This document shows, piece after piece, positions 8,607 to 17,285 of a stretch of 64,000 nt of DNA (position 1 is its first letter; every line of letters starts with the position of its first letter). Source of the DNA: Pseudomonadota bacterium (GTDB lineage: Bacteria; Pseudomonadota; Gammaproteobacteria; Steroidobacterales; Steroidobacteraceae); contig JADJBE010000005.1 of assembly GCA_016703895.1 (NCBI GenBank), positions 1-64,000 on the forward strand. Reading direction: 5' to 3'. The position numbers were made by a program, and so were the translations under genes. The notes beneath the pieces are model-generated. The model was not told where the DNA came from. It did no database searches and was given only the letters and a program-made list of their open reading frames with translations.

Positions 8607-10142
8607 ATGATTGATCGGCGCACCCTGTTAGTGAGCTCAGCATCCCTTGCGACAGTCGGCTTACTGGGATCGAGGTCTGGCATTGCGGCAACCGTTGGCG
8701 CGGGCGCAACCTCGGCCGATGGATTTTATGATCTGATCATCGTGGGAGCCGGTACCGCAGGCCTGCCGGCGGCGATCTTCGCGTCCCAGCGTGGTGGACG
8801 TGTGTTGCTGCTCGACTCAGCCCCCGTGATCGGCGGCACCTTGCATTTCTCGACGGGGCAGATGAGCGCGGCAGGCACCCGGCTGCAGCGCGAGCTTGGG
8901 ATCAAAGACAGTGCCGATGCGCACTTCGATGACGTCATGCGTATCTCCGAAGGGTCCGCCAACCCGGAAATCGTACGCCTCGCAGTGGACCAAGCGGCGT
9001 CCACTGTCGATTGGCTGATGGACATCGGCCTCAAGCCTCTGCCGGAGCACCCGGTGATGGGTCATGGCCACGAGTACTACAGTGAACGTCGGTACTACTG
9101 GGGCAAGGACGGTGGGCGCTCGATTCTCGCCGTCTTGACCGAGCAGTTCGAAGCCGAGCAGAAGAACGGTCGAATTGATTTGCTGCTGGAGAGTCCCGTC
9201 ACCGCATTACTGCGATCCGACGCGGGCGCTATCGAGGGCGTGCGTGCAAGCTACGATGGCGCAGAGCGGGTATACCGCGGACGCCAAGTGTTGCTGGCGA
9301 GCGGCGGGTACTCATCGAACCCTGCGCTCTGGCGGGAGCTCGACGGCTACCAACAGCATATCGACGCGGCCTATCCGTTTTCGCAAGGGCAGGGACTGCG
9401 CCTTGCCCAGTCGATTGGTGGCTATCTGCGTGGGCGATCGATGTACCTGACCAGCTTCGGAGCGATTCCCGCAGACGAGTCGTCGCCGTCTGCTATCAAG
9501 ACGGGCTTTGAAACCTGGCCTGACCGACGCGCGCCTTGGGAAATATACGTGAACGTGCGGGGCGAACGATTCGTTCGTGAAGATGAACCCAGCGTGCACC
9601 GCCGCGAGCATTCGCTGCTGCCGCAACCCGACCAGCGCTATTGGATCGTCTTCGACGAGGCGATGCTCACCAGGGCCCCATCCGGTATCAAGGACTGGAG
9701 CCATGCGGATATTCGCAAGGCCGCAGTCAAGCAGACCGTGTTCTACACGGCCGCGACACTCGCTGAACTGGCGCAGCGGACCGGGATCGATGCGCAGGGG
9801 CTCGAGTACACAGTGCGCCGCTACAACGACGGGGTTGCGAGCGGTCAGGATCTGTGGGGTCGGCAGCATCTGCCAGCGCCGATTGCGACCGGTCCTTTTT
9901 ACGCGATCCGAATGCAGGGCTTTGCGATCACCTCGAACGTTGGCATCGCCGTTGATGCGCGTCTCAGGGTGATCGACGTGCGGGGCAACCCGATTCCGGG
10001 CCTGCACGCCGTGGGTGAGGCACTGGGGCACAGCCAGACATCCGGCAAGGCCTATGTGGGCGGCATGTCGGTGACGCCAGCCCTATCGTTAGGTCGGCTG
10101 CTCGGGCAGACGTTGCCGCTGAAAGCCAGCGCGCGCACTTGA
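8607..10142 (+). CDS. FAD-dependent oxidoreductase, fumarate-reductase/ketosteroid-dehydrogenase type, probably Tat-exported
   Basis: The protein has 511 residues. A twin arginine (DRRTLL, residues 3-8), a hydrophobic stretch and an IAA-type cleavage region near 26-28 suggest Tat export with bound FAD. YDLIIVGAGTAGLPAAIFASQRGG (41-64) is the FAD-binding Rossmann motif. GGTLHFSTGQMSAAGT and the C-terminal GLHAVGEALGH followed by GKAYVGGMSVTPALSLGRLLG match the FAD_binding_2 family (flavocytochrome c, urocanate reductase, 3-ketosteroid dehydrogenases). No haem CxxCH motif is present, so an external electron carrier is needed. It follows the TonB/VOC pair on the same strand. Substrate unknown; a steroid or enoate is plausible. 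Confidence 0.82.
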   Translation: MIDRRTLLVSSASLATVGLLGSRSGIAATVGAGATSADGFYDLIIVGAGTAGLPAAIFASQRGGRVLLLDSAPVIGGTLHFSTGQMSAAGTRLQRELGIKDSADAHFDDVMRISEGSANPEIVRLAVDQAASTVDWLMDIGLKPLPEHPVMGHGHEYYSERRYYWGKDGGRSILAVLTEQFEAEQKNGRIDLLLESPVTALLRSDAGAIEGVRASYDGAERVYRGRQVLLASGGYSSNPALWRELDGYQQHIDAAYPFSQGQGLRLAQSIGGYLRGRSMYLTSFGAIPADESSPSAIKTGFETWPDRRAPWEIYVNVRGERFVREDEPSVHRREHSLLPQPDQRYWIVFDEAMLTRAPSGIKDWSHADIRKAAVKQTVFYTAATLAELAQRTGIDAQGLEYTVRRYNDGVASGQDLWGRQHLPAPIATGPFYAIRMQGFAITSNVGIAVDARLRVIDVRGNPIPGLHAVGEALGHSQTSGKAYVGGMSVTPALSLGRLLGQTLPLKASART

Positions 10143-10148
10143 TCGTAA

Positions 10149-11621
10149 TCACGTGCCGCAGAACGTCGCCGTCACCCTTTCTTCGATACGTGGCGGAGAC
10201 AGCAGTTCATCATCTGTCGTTGCGACGTCAAATGGTGAGGCGAGGGCGCGCGCCAGCCGTCTAAAAGGCGTGTAGTCTGCGTTGCGCTCAGCCGCAGCGA
10301 TTGCTTTTTCGACTAGGTGATTGCGTGCGATGAGACGCGGATTGGCGCGACGCATGCTGGCGGTATCAAGCGGCGACATGGCGCGCAGGGTGCGCCACTG
10401 TTGCAGCCATTCACTGGCCTCCCGCTGACCGTCTTCGCTGACCGCACACAACTCGAGCAGCGCTACGTCTTCTTTCAAGTTAGCGGCGATCGTCAGCGCG
10501 TCAAAAAACACGGTGTAGTCGATGTCGTGAGCGGCGAGCAGTTGCAGCGTCGTGTCAGCAAACGTATCACCAGCCTCGGAGCGTGCCGCGAGGCCCAGCT
10601 TGGCAGCGAGCCCGGCATAGAAAGCAGTGCTGAACTGCGGTGCGAAGCGCGTCAGCTGTTGCTTGGCCAATTCGATCGCGCGATCCTGCTCACTATCCAG
10701 CAACGGCAAGAGCGTCTCGGCAAAGCGCGTCAGGTTCCAGTGCGCGATCGCTGGCTGCTGATTCCAGGCATAGCGACCGCGCCGATCGATCGAGCTGAAC
10801 ACTTTGCCCGGGTTGAACTCATCGACAAACGCGCAGGGCCCGAAGTCGATGGTCTCGCCGACGATCGACATATTGTCCGTATTCATCACGCCGTGAATAA
10901 AGCCCACCAACATCCATCGTGCGATCAGCTCCGCCTGGCGTGTGTTGACCGCGTCCAACAGTTTGGCGTATCGTTCTTCAGCCGACGAGAGATCGGCGAA
11001 GTTCCGTGCTATGACATGGTCCGCGAGCGCCTGCACCGCCTCTGGTCCCAGATGCGTTGCCGCGTATTGAAAGCTCCCGACGCGCATATGGCTGGTTGCG
11101 GTACGAACGAGTACCGCGCCGGGTTGGCGTTGCTCGCGCCGTACGGTCTCGCCGGTGGTCAGCACTGCCAAGGAGCGCGTGGTTGCAATACCGAGGCCCG
11201 CCATCGCTTCGCTGACCAGGTATTCGCGCAACACGGAGCCGAGCGTAGCCCGGCCATCGCCACCGCGCGAGTAGGCGGTGCGACCAGAGCCCTTGAGTTG
11301 CACGTCGATAGCACGACCATCGTGTGCTGCCATCTGTCCCAGCAGCAACGCACGCCCATCGCCCAGCAGCGGCACGAAGTTGCCGAACTGATGACCCGCG
11401 TAGGCGAGGGCGAGCGGCGGGTTGTCAGGGCTATGGGTTTGGCCGGTGAGCAGCGCAGCAGCCTCAGCACTTTGAAACCAGGATGGCTCAAGGCCGTAGT
11501 GCGCAAGCAGCGCGACGTTTAGCTCAATCAGGGTCGGCGCGGGGAACGGTGTCGGCGTCGGCTCGGCATAGAACCCCGCCGGCAGGTTGCGGTAGAGCTG
11601 CTGGTAAATCGGATTAGTCAC
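10149..11621 (-). CDS. selO: Protein adenylyltransferase SelO (YdiU/UPF0061)
   Basis: From GTG 11621 the protein has 490 residues, the usual SelO length. SelO is a pseudokinase that transfers AMP to Ser/Thr/Tyr of redox proteins. Visible landmarks are YAGHQFGNFVPLLGDGRA, VQLKGSGRTAYSRGGDGRATLGSVLREYL (nucleotide-binding region), and HGVMNTDNMSIVGETIDFGPCAF with the metal-binding N and DFG. The chain ends F-C-G-T, placing a cysteine at the third-last position where eukaryotic SelO carries selenocysteine. Longer upstream frames run into the preceding reductase gene, so GTG is preferred. Spacing of 28 bases to that gene suggests co-transcription. Confidence 0.95.
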   Translation of the reverse strand: MTNPIYQQLYRNLPAGFYAEPTPTPFPAPTLIELNVALLAHYGLEPSWFQSAEAAALLTGQTHSPDNPPLALAYAGHQFGNFVPLLGDGRALLLGQMAAHDGRAIDVQLKGSGRTAYSRGGDGRATLGSVLREYLVSEAMAGLGIATTRSLAVLTTGETVRREQRQPGAVLVRTATSHMRVGSFQYAATHLGPEAVQALADHVIARNFADLSSAEERYAKLLDAVNTRQAELIARWMLVGFIHGVMNTDNMSIVGETIDFGPCAFVDEFNPGKVFSSIDRRGRYAWNQQPAIAHWNLTRFAETLLPLLDSEQDRAIELAKQQLTRFAPQFSTAFYAGLAAKLGLAARSEAGDTFADTTLQLLAAHDIDYTVFFDALTIAANLKEDVALLELCAVSEDGQREASEWLQQWRTLRAMSPLDTASMRRANPRLIARNHLVEKAIAAAERNADYTPFRRLARALASPFDVATTDDELLSPPRIEERVTATFCGT

Positions 11622-11649
11622 AATGCCGTTCAATCGCCTGGCCTTTACC

Positions 11650-13632
11650 CTACGCAGCGACGTTGTCGACCAGTGCCGCAACGACACGTGCTGCGTCGCT
11701 CGTCGCCGCCCACAGGCCGCGCGGCGCCACGCAGTCACCGACCGCGAGTGCATCCTCGGGCACCGCTCGAGCCGCCGTGCCGGTCGACAAAATCACAAGC
11801 TCGAACTCACTTGAAGTGCCGCCATTGAAAGAGTACTTATTATTATTAAGATCAATGCTTTGAACAATAAAGCCAGACTTAACATGGAGCCTGTCCTGAC
11901 CACTTTGAAGCAACGCGTGCAGGACGCTGGCTTCAAAGGTAGTCGCCGTAGCGCTGGTTCCCCAGCTGCGCTCCGTCGTCAGGACTGTCACTTTGGAAAC
12001 TGTTGGCGTCGCAAGCAGCTTGGCTACCAAGGTCAGCGATGGCCAGCCACCTTCTTCATCAATGACAGCTACGTGGCCTCGCACAGCGGCTGTGCCCGCC
12101 AGCACGTCGCGCGCCTGCACGCAGCGCTCGCCACCTGGAATACCGCCCCGCAGCCAGGGACGGAAGCGCCAAACCGCCGTCTGCGCGGACGCGGCACCTA
12201 TTGCCCAGATGACATGCGTCGTTGCGGGTGGCTCGTCTAGCTCCACCTGGGTGTTGAGTCGAATCGTGACGCCGAGTCGGCTCAACTCCGCCTGCCACCA
12301 GTCGATCGCCAGACCGAGTTCGGCGCGCTGTGGCACCGACGCCGCCAAGCGCCACTGGCCACCGATTTGATCGCCCGCTTCATAGAGCGTGACGGCGAAA
12401 CCGTTCTCAGCCGCCAGCCGCGCTGTCTCCAGGCCCGCGGGGCCGGCGCCGATCACAGCGACTGTTGCGGCACGGTCCCTGCGCTGGGGGAGCCGCAACA
12501 GGTGCTCGTTGCCGGCGCGCGGGTTGATGACGCAGGTGCCGGGGATACCGCGGAATACATGACCCACACAGCCTTGGTTGCAGGAGAAGCACGGTCGTAT
12601 CTCAGCTTCGCGTCGTGCCGCAATCTTGTTCAGCCACCCGGGTTCTGCGATCCAGGTTCGCGCCATGGCGAGCGCGTCGGCCTGCTTGTTAGCAAGGATC
12701 GATTCCGCCTCGGCGGCGGTGCGAATACGCCCGGTGACAAATACGGGTACCTGCAAGGCTTGCTTGAACCGCGCGGCAACGCTGGCGAGCGGGGCGCGCG
12801 GATAATCGACGGTGGGTATGGACGCGCCCTCGGCCCAGGCGGAACCGGCCATGATGCTGACGTAGTCGACCAGCCCTCGCTCGGCCAACAACGACATGGC
12901 GGCGATTGATTCCTCAGTGGTGTAGTCGATAGGCGCATTGGGGATGGCGTGGCAGGCCGAGGTGCGCACGCCGACCGCGATACCGGGGCCGGCGGCAGCG
13001 CGAACGGCCTCCAGCACTTCGACCACGATCCGGGCACGGTTCTCAAGGGCCCCACCATACTCATCGAGGCGGTGGTTGAGAGCGGGCGACAGAAACGAAC
13101 CTAACAGGTAGTCGGTGGCGGTCTGCACTTCAAGACAGTCTAGCCCCGCTGTGCGGCAACGCTTGGCTGCCGCGCCATAGCCGCGCACGATGTCGGCGAT
13201 CTCTCGCTTGGTAAGTTCGCGTGGCACTTCACCCATCATGTTAGGAATCGGCGAGGGCGCAACCGTGTAGGGCATGCGCAGCGCGGTGTCTTTGTGGCCG
13301 CCGTGCCAGAGCGTAATCGCCAGCTTTGAATCGACCGCATGGACTTCATCGGCCAGACGCGCCAGGCTCGGGATGACGCTGTCACGGTCGAGCCGCACAA
13401 CCAAGCTGCGACTGACGGTGGTGGGATGGACCGGCGAGGACTCGATACCCACCATTGCCGCGCCGCCGGCAGCTCGCGTGACCAGATAGGCGCGATAGCG
13501 ATCGCTCACACCAACGACGCCATCGCCCAGTCCCATGCCGTGGGCGGACATCAGCGCGCGGTTTTTGAGCCGCAGCGGACCGATCTGCAGTGGCGTGAAA
13601 AGATATGGATACTGGGTAGCGCCAGCGCTCAC
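11650..13632 (-). CDS. NADH:flavin oxidoreductase/2,4-dienoyl-CoA-reductase-like enzyme (OYE barrel + FAD domain)
   Basis: The protein has 660 residues. The N-terminal FMN barrel starts YLFTPLQIGPLRLKNRALMSAHG and includes YGAAAKRCRTAGLDCLEVQ and EYGGALENRAR. An iron-sulfur cysteine set, CFSCNQGCVG followed by C at VINP (about 345-366), precedes an FAD/NAD domain with VIGAGPAGLETARLAAENG near 392. Relatives reduce enoyl-CoA, trimethylamine or cyclic enones using NAD(P)H through FAD, 4Fe-4S and FMN. A relative of matching reconstructed length (660 residues) but frameshifted lies at 33974-35954. The gene abuts a small membrane-protein gene upstream (4-base overlap) and selO downstream. The exact substrate cannot be named. 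Confidence 0.9.
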   Translation of the reverse strand: MSAGATQYPYLFTPLQIGPLRLKNRALMSAHGMGLGDGVVGVSDRYRAYLVTRAAGGAAMVGIESSPVHPTTVSRSLVVRLDRDSVIPSLARLADEVHAVDSKLAITLWHGGHKDTALRMPYTVAPSPIPNMMGEVPRELTKREIADIVRGYGAAAKRCRTAGLDCLEVQTATDYLLGSFLSPALNHRLDEYGGALENRARIVVEVLEAVRAAAGPGIAVGVRTSACHAIPNAPIDYTTEESIAAMSLLAERGLVDYVSIMAGSAWAEGASIPTVDYPRAPLASVAARFKQALQVPVFVTGRIRTAAEAESILANKQADALAMARTWIAEPGWLNKIAARREAEIRPCFSCNQGCVGHVFRGIPGTCVINPRAGNEHLLRLPQRRDRAATVAVIGAGPAGLETARLAAENGFAVTLYEAGDQIGGQWRLAASVPQRAELGLAIDWWQAELSRLGVTIRLNTQVELDEPPATTHVIWAIGAASAQTAVWRFRPWLRGGIPGGERCVQARDVLAGTAAVRGHVAVIDEEGGWPSLTLVAKLLATPTVSKVTVLTTERSWGTSATATTFEASVLHALLQSGQDRLHVKSGFIVQSIDLNNNKYSFNGGTSSEFELVILSTGTAARAVPEDALAVGDCVAPRGLWAATSDAARVVAALVDNVAA

Positions 13633-14309
13633 GACAGTCCCAGCCCAGGCTTCGTCACGCCGAAGAATGCAGTCAGCGCCACCAATAACCAGAGCAATAG
13701 TGCGAGATTCCGGGCCCGATGATGAGCGGAGCCGATCAGTAGATTCCCATCTGCCTCAGTAGCCGGGTTACGCAATTGCGCGAAACCTTTGACCCAGTCG
13801 CGAATCACGGCGCGCAACAGCAGGCCAAGGATAACTGCGCCGCCGAAGGTGATGAACTTGGCCGCCAGCCAGCCGGTCTCGACTGGGCCAAAACGGGCGA
13901 ACGATGCGACACCCATGGCAATGAATAGGGTGGCGACCACCCAGCGTACCCAGCCGTCGAACCGTGCGAACGGTGCGGCTCGCGGATCGCGCGCATTCTT
14001 GAATAGCCACAGAGCCAGCGCCAGCCAGGCGAGGCTCAGCAGCCAGACCAGCCACAGCCACCCCTGAAGAAAGGGCGCGAGACCGAGATTCAAGGCCAGC
14101 GTACTGCCGACCGGGACCATCAAGATGAGCGCCGTGCGTGGTCCGATATCGGTGAGTAGCAGCAGTTCGAGAAATCGTAACCGCTCCGCGAGCGACAGAT
14201 CGGCGCGTGCCACATAGCGTGAAGCAAAAAAGACGCCTAAATCCGCGCCCAACCAGTAAGCGAACAGCACGATATGCACGTACTGCCAGACCGTATAGCT
14301 TGAAATCAT
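13629..14309 (-). CDS. Integral membrane protein of unknown function
   Basis: This 226-residue protein has about six hydrophobic segments: VWQYVHIVLFAYWLGADLGVFF, TALILMVPVGSTLAL, LWLVWLLSLAWLALALWLF, VVATLFIAMGVASFA, FITFGGAVILGLLLRAV and LALLLWLLVALTAFFG. The early His in a helix (YVHIVLFAYWLGADLG) recalls haem- or copper-linked small membrane families, but I do not recognise a named one. It overlaps the following reductase start by four bases, so it is translationally coupled and may supply electrons to, or anchor, that enzyme. That role is inference. Confidence 0.75.
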   Translation of the reverse strand: MISSYTVWQYVHIVLFAYWLGADLGVFFASRYVARADLSLAERLRFLELLLLTDIGPRTALILMVPVGSTLALNLGLAPFLQGWLWLVWLLSLAWLALALWLFKNARDPRAAPFARFDGWVRWVVATLFIAMGVASFARFGPVETGWLAAKFITFGGAVILGLLLRAVIRDWVKGFAQLRNPATEADGNLLIGSAHHRARNLALLLWLLVALTAFFGVTKPGLGLS

Positions 14310-14428
14310 TTGCGAGGCAGTATGCCAGAGTCACACCCCACTGAGCCCAGCAGCACAGCGCAGCGTCGGGCCACACTACTTGAGAATGCTACTGTGAATG
14401 TACGACGCTTTGAATTAGGCTGCCAACG

Positions 14429-14767
14429 ATGCCATTACCTTGGACGCAGATCATTCAGTGGGTTCCGCCCATCGTCGAACTGTCGCGTGATCTGCTGCAG
14501 CGATCCAAGCAGCGGCCCGCTAGCGGCACAGATTTGACGCCGATCGACAGTACGGCAGACATGGCGTCCCGCGTCGCCGCGCTTGAAGAGAACGAACGCC
14601 GCCAGGCTGAACTCGTTAGCCAGATGGCCCAGCATCAGGGGCAGTTGTCGACTGCCGTCGTCGAGCTGCACGCCAAGCTGCAGCGCCTGACTCGCTGGCT
14701 GATCGCGGCGACGCTGGTATTGACGGCTGCAATCGTCGCTAGCGTCGTTTTGCTGCTACGGACTTAG
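14429..14767 (+). CDS. Small tail-anchored coiled-coil membrane protein
   Basis: The protein has 112 residues. An amphipathic N-terminus (WTQIIQWVPPIVELSRDLLQ) is followed by a heptad-like helix rich in E, Q and A (about 45-87, SRVAALEENERRQAELVSQM onward). A single C-terminal membrane segment, LTRWLIAATLVLTAAIVASVV, ends at LLLRT. This suggests a cytoplasmic coiled coil held in the inner membrane. It is divergent from the six-helix membrane gene and convergent with the rhodanese gene, overlapping its end by four bases. No function recognised. Confidence 0.7.
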   Translation: MPLPWTQIIQWVPPIVELSRDLLQRSKQRPASGTDLTPIDSTADMASRVAALEENERRQAELVSQMAQHQGQLSTAVVELHAKLQRLTRWLIAATLVLTAAIVASVVLLLRT

Positions 14768-15633
14768 TCAGTCTCCATCGGCATGGCGGGATCCCGGGCC
14801 CATTCGCTCAGCGAGCCGTCATAGATCTGCACATCCTCGCGGCCTAGCAGATGCAGTGCGAACGCGTCAGTGGTAGCCGAGATGCCGCCGCCGCAATAGG
14901 CGATCACCGGCTTGCCCTCTAACAGACCAGCCTGACCAAGCTGCTCGCGGAGTGCAGCTTCGGGCAGAAAGCGTTTGGTCGCCGGCTCGAGCAGGTGCAT
15001 GGCAAACACATTGCAACTGCCGGGAATCCGCCCAGGACGCGCGTAACTGCCCGGAGACTTGCCGCTAAACACTTCGGGCGAGAGGGCGTGCAGCAGCGCG
15101 TGGTTACCCGCATCGACCGCCGACTTGACGTCAAGCTTGTTGACGAACACTTTGCGACGCGGTCCAGCCGGAAAGCTCGCGGTCGTGTAACGGGCCGCGC
15201 CCGACTCCAGTGGCCGGCCGTCGGCACGCCAGCCGTCGAGCCCGCCGTCCAGCACAAAGGCATCATCGAAGCCAAACTCGCGCAACATGAACCACATCCG
15301 CGTCGCCCACCATGTCGGCCCGGCGTTGTAGAGCACCACGGTCGTGCCGGTACCAATGCCCGCTGCACCTGCCGCGGCGGCAAACTGTTGCGCGCTTGGC
15401 AGAGTGAACAGCAGCGGCGGGGTGTCGGCCGAAAAATCGGCGAGTAAATCCAGAAACGCCGCGCCGGGAATATGTCCCGCCTCGTACTGACTGCGACCAC
15501 TGACGATCTCGTAGCCACCGCCCGGCTTGGCCCGCATATCGACGGTCGTGTCGAAGAGTCGCAGGGACGGATCTTCCAGCCGGGCGGCAAGTTGCTCGGC
15601 GGTCATCAACGCGCGCTCGGACTTGTCACTCAT
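14764..15633 (-). CDS. Thiosulfate/3-mercaptopyruvate sulfurtransferase (tandem rhodanese)
   Basis: The 289-residue protein has two rhodanese domains, the usual size for SseA/TST-type enzymes. The inactive first domain includes GHIPGAAFLDLLADFSAD and WWATRMWFMLREFGFDDAFVLDGGLDGW. The catalytic second domain has PGRIPGSCNVFA and the active-site loop AYCGGGISA, with the persulfide-forming cysteine near residue 245. Such enzymes move sulfane sulfur from thiosulfate or mercaptopyruvate to cyanide or thiols in the cytoplasm. The loop CGGGIS is not diagnostic for one donor. It is divergent from the HapK-like gene. Confidence 0.92.
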   Translation of the reverse strand: MSDKSERALMTAEQLAARLEDPSLRLFDTTVDMRAKPGGGYEIVSGRSQYEAGHIPGAAFLDLLADFSADTPPLLFTLPSAQQFAAAAGAAGIGTGTTVVLYNAGPTWWATRMWFMLREFGFDDAFVLDGGLDGWRADGRPLESGAARYTTASFPAGPRRKVFVNKLDVKSAVDAGNHALLHALSPEVFSGKSPGSYARPGRIPGSCNVFAMHLLEPATKRFLPEAALREQLGQAGLLEGKPVIAYCGGGISATTDAFALHLLGREDVQIYDGSLSEWARDPAMPMETD

Positions 15634-15730
15634 CGACCGACTCTCCTCAGGTTGACGCGGCTCCTACAAGCTTCCTAGACTGCCTTGTGCGCTGCCATGC
15701 CACAACCCCCGGGGCCATACTGGAAACCTA

Positions 15731-16036
15731 ATGACCACTGTTATCGTGCTGTTCAATCTCAAGCCTGGCGCGAGCGTCGCCGACTACGAGCGGTTCGCCC
15801 GCGAGACCGATCTGCCGATCGTGAACAAGCTCCCGTCGGTCGAACGTTTCGAGGTATTGAAGACTGCTGGCCTGCTTGGTGGTGGTGACGCACCCTATCA
15901 GTACGTGGAGGTACTGCGGCTCAAGAGCCTTGAAGCGCTGGGCCAAGACGTTGCGACGGAACAGATGAAAAACGTGGCGGCCGAGTTCAGGGTGTTTGCC
16001 GATAACCCGCAGTTCATCCTGACTGAAACTCTGTGA
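15731..16036 (+). CDS. REDY-like protein HapK family
   Basis: The 101-residue protein resembles the REDY/HapK family, a dimeric alpha/beta-barrel fold related to EthD and known from the Hahella prodigiosin cluster. Visible signatures are VIVLFNLKPGASVADYERFARETDLPIV with its internal RETDLP, then YQYVEVLRLKSLEAL and an AEFRVFADNPQF-type end. No prodigiosin genes are near. The MFS gene begins 10 bases after the stop, so the two are likely co-transcribed. Function is unproven even in characterised clusters. Confidence 0.72.
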   Translation: MTTVIVLFNLKPGASVADYERFARETDLPIVNKLPSVERFEVLKTAGLLGGGDAPYQYVEVLRLKSLEALGQDVATEQMKNVAAEFRVFADNPQFILTETL

Positions 16037-16046
16037 GCGGCCGCCA

Positions 16047-17285
16047 ATGAGCGGTGCGCGCGCCCAGACGGGCTGGCAGTACTACGGTTGGTGGGGCATC
16101 GTCCTCGCCACCTTCATCATCATCTGGGCCACCAACGGGCTGACCGTGGGGGCGATCACGGCGTTCGACGCATCGTTGCTCGAGATGCTGCAGGTCGATC
16201 GCGGCACGCTCAAGTTTGGCGATACCGTCATGCTGCTAACTACAGCAGTCGCCACGCTGGCGGCGGGCTGGATTGCGGACCGTTATGGCGTCCGCCCCGT
16301 GATGGCGGTCGGCGTCATCGCATTGGCGGCCGCGTTCTTTGGACTGAGTTCCGTCGAGACGCTAAGCGGGATGTACGCGCTGCGTTTCCTGATGGGCATC
16401 AGCCTGTCGTGCGCCGGGCTCGCGATCTGCGTGGTCATCGTGTCGCGCTGGTTCGAGGCGCGGCGGGGTTTGGCAATCGGCCTGACACTGGCCGGCACCA
16501 GCCTCGGCAATGCGCTGTTTCCAGACCTCACTACCTACCTCATCGAACGGGAAGGCTGGCGTGGTGCGGCGTATTACGTCAGCATCCTGCCGCTGTTGCT
16601 GTTGCCGCTGATCTTGTTCGCGCTCAAGGAGTGGCCCAGCAAGCTGGGGCTGCAACCCTACGGCATGCAGCCGCGAGCTGACGGTGCGCCTATGCCTCCG
16701 GCTGCGGAGCTGAGTTACGGCGCAATACTGTCGCGCCCGGTGTTCTGGTTCATCGGCGTTGCAGCGTTCGCCACGTTCTACGCGATCCTCGCGATCAGCT
16801 ACAACCTGTTCCTGCATACCAAAGATCTCGGCATCGATGCACGCGATGCGGCGAAGTATTTTGTGCCCCTGTTTATCGGCGGGCTAGTCGGCAAACTACT
16901 GTCGGGATTCGTCTCCGACCTATTTGGGCGTAAGCGGACCTGGTTGATTTTTCTGGGACTGATGTTGGTGGGCTCGTTATTTCTGCTCACCAACAGCCAG
17001 CAGTGGCTGTTTGCATCGGTTGCGTGTTTTGGGCTCGGCTGGGGTGGCAACTACACCTTGCTGCAGGCCATTACCGCGGACGCCTTTGGCACGCGCTCGC
17101 TCGGCAAAGTGATGGGCGCAATCACTGTGCTCGACGCGGGTGGCGGTGCAATTGGCCCGTGGATCACTGGCATGCTGTACGACAGCTTTGGTAGTTACAT
17201 CGTGGCGTTTTGGGTGATCGCGGCTTTGATTACACTGGCGATCGTCATGGCGCTGTTGGTGCCGGCAACTGAGACCAAGGCCTGA
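16047..17285 (+). CDS. MFS transporter (monocarboxylate/oxalate-formate-like)
   Basis: The 412-residue, 12-helix carrier begins GWQYYGWWGIVLATFIIIWATNGLTVGAITAF, the start typical of the MCT/OFA group. Motif A appears as GWIADRYGVRPVMAVG. The second half shows GLVGKLLSGFVSDLFGRKRTWLIFLG and GWGGNYTLLQAITADAFGTRSLGKVMG. Relatives carry small organic anions. It sits between the HapK-like gene and oppB, whose ATG overlaps its TGA (TGATG), implying one operon through oppF. The precise substrate is unknown. Confidence 0.88.
   Translation: MSGARAQTGWQYYGWWGIVLATFIIIWATNGLTVGAITAFDASLLEMLQVDRGTLKFGDTVMLLTTAVATLAAGWIADRYGVRPVMAVGVIALAAAFFGLSSVETLSGMYALRFLMGISLSCAGLAICVVIVSRWFEARRGLAIGLTLAGTSLGNALFPDLTTYLIEREGWRGAAYYVSILPLLLLPLILFALKEWPSKLGLQPYGMQPRADGAPMPPAAELSYGAILSRPVFWFIGVAAFATFYAILAISYNLFLHTKDLGIDARDAAKYFVPLFIGGLVGKLLSGFVSDLFGRKRTWLIFLGLMLVGSLFLLTNSQQWLFASVACFGLGWGGNYTLLQAITADAFGTRSLGKVMGAITVLDAGGGAIGPWITGMLYDSFGSYIVAFWVIAALITLAIVMALLVPATETKA

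Noticed and set aside
10317..11522. 401-residue open frame on the plus strand
   Set aside because: It lies wholly antisense to selO, whose motifs are intact, and shows no domain or ribosome site of its own.
15731..16036. Prodigiosin-type biosynthetic cluster
   Set aside because: Only the HapK-like gene is present; no condensing, PCP or oxidase genes of that pathway lie nearby.
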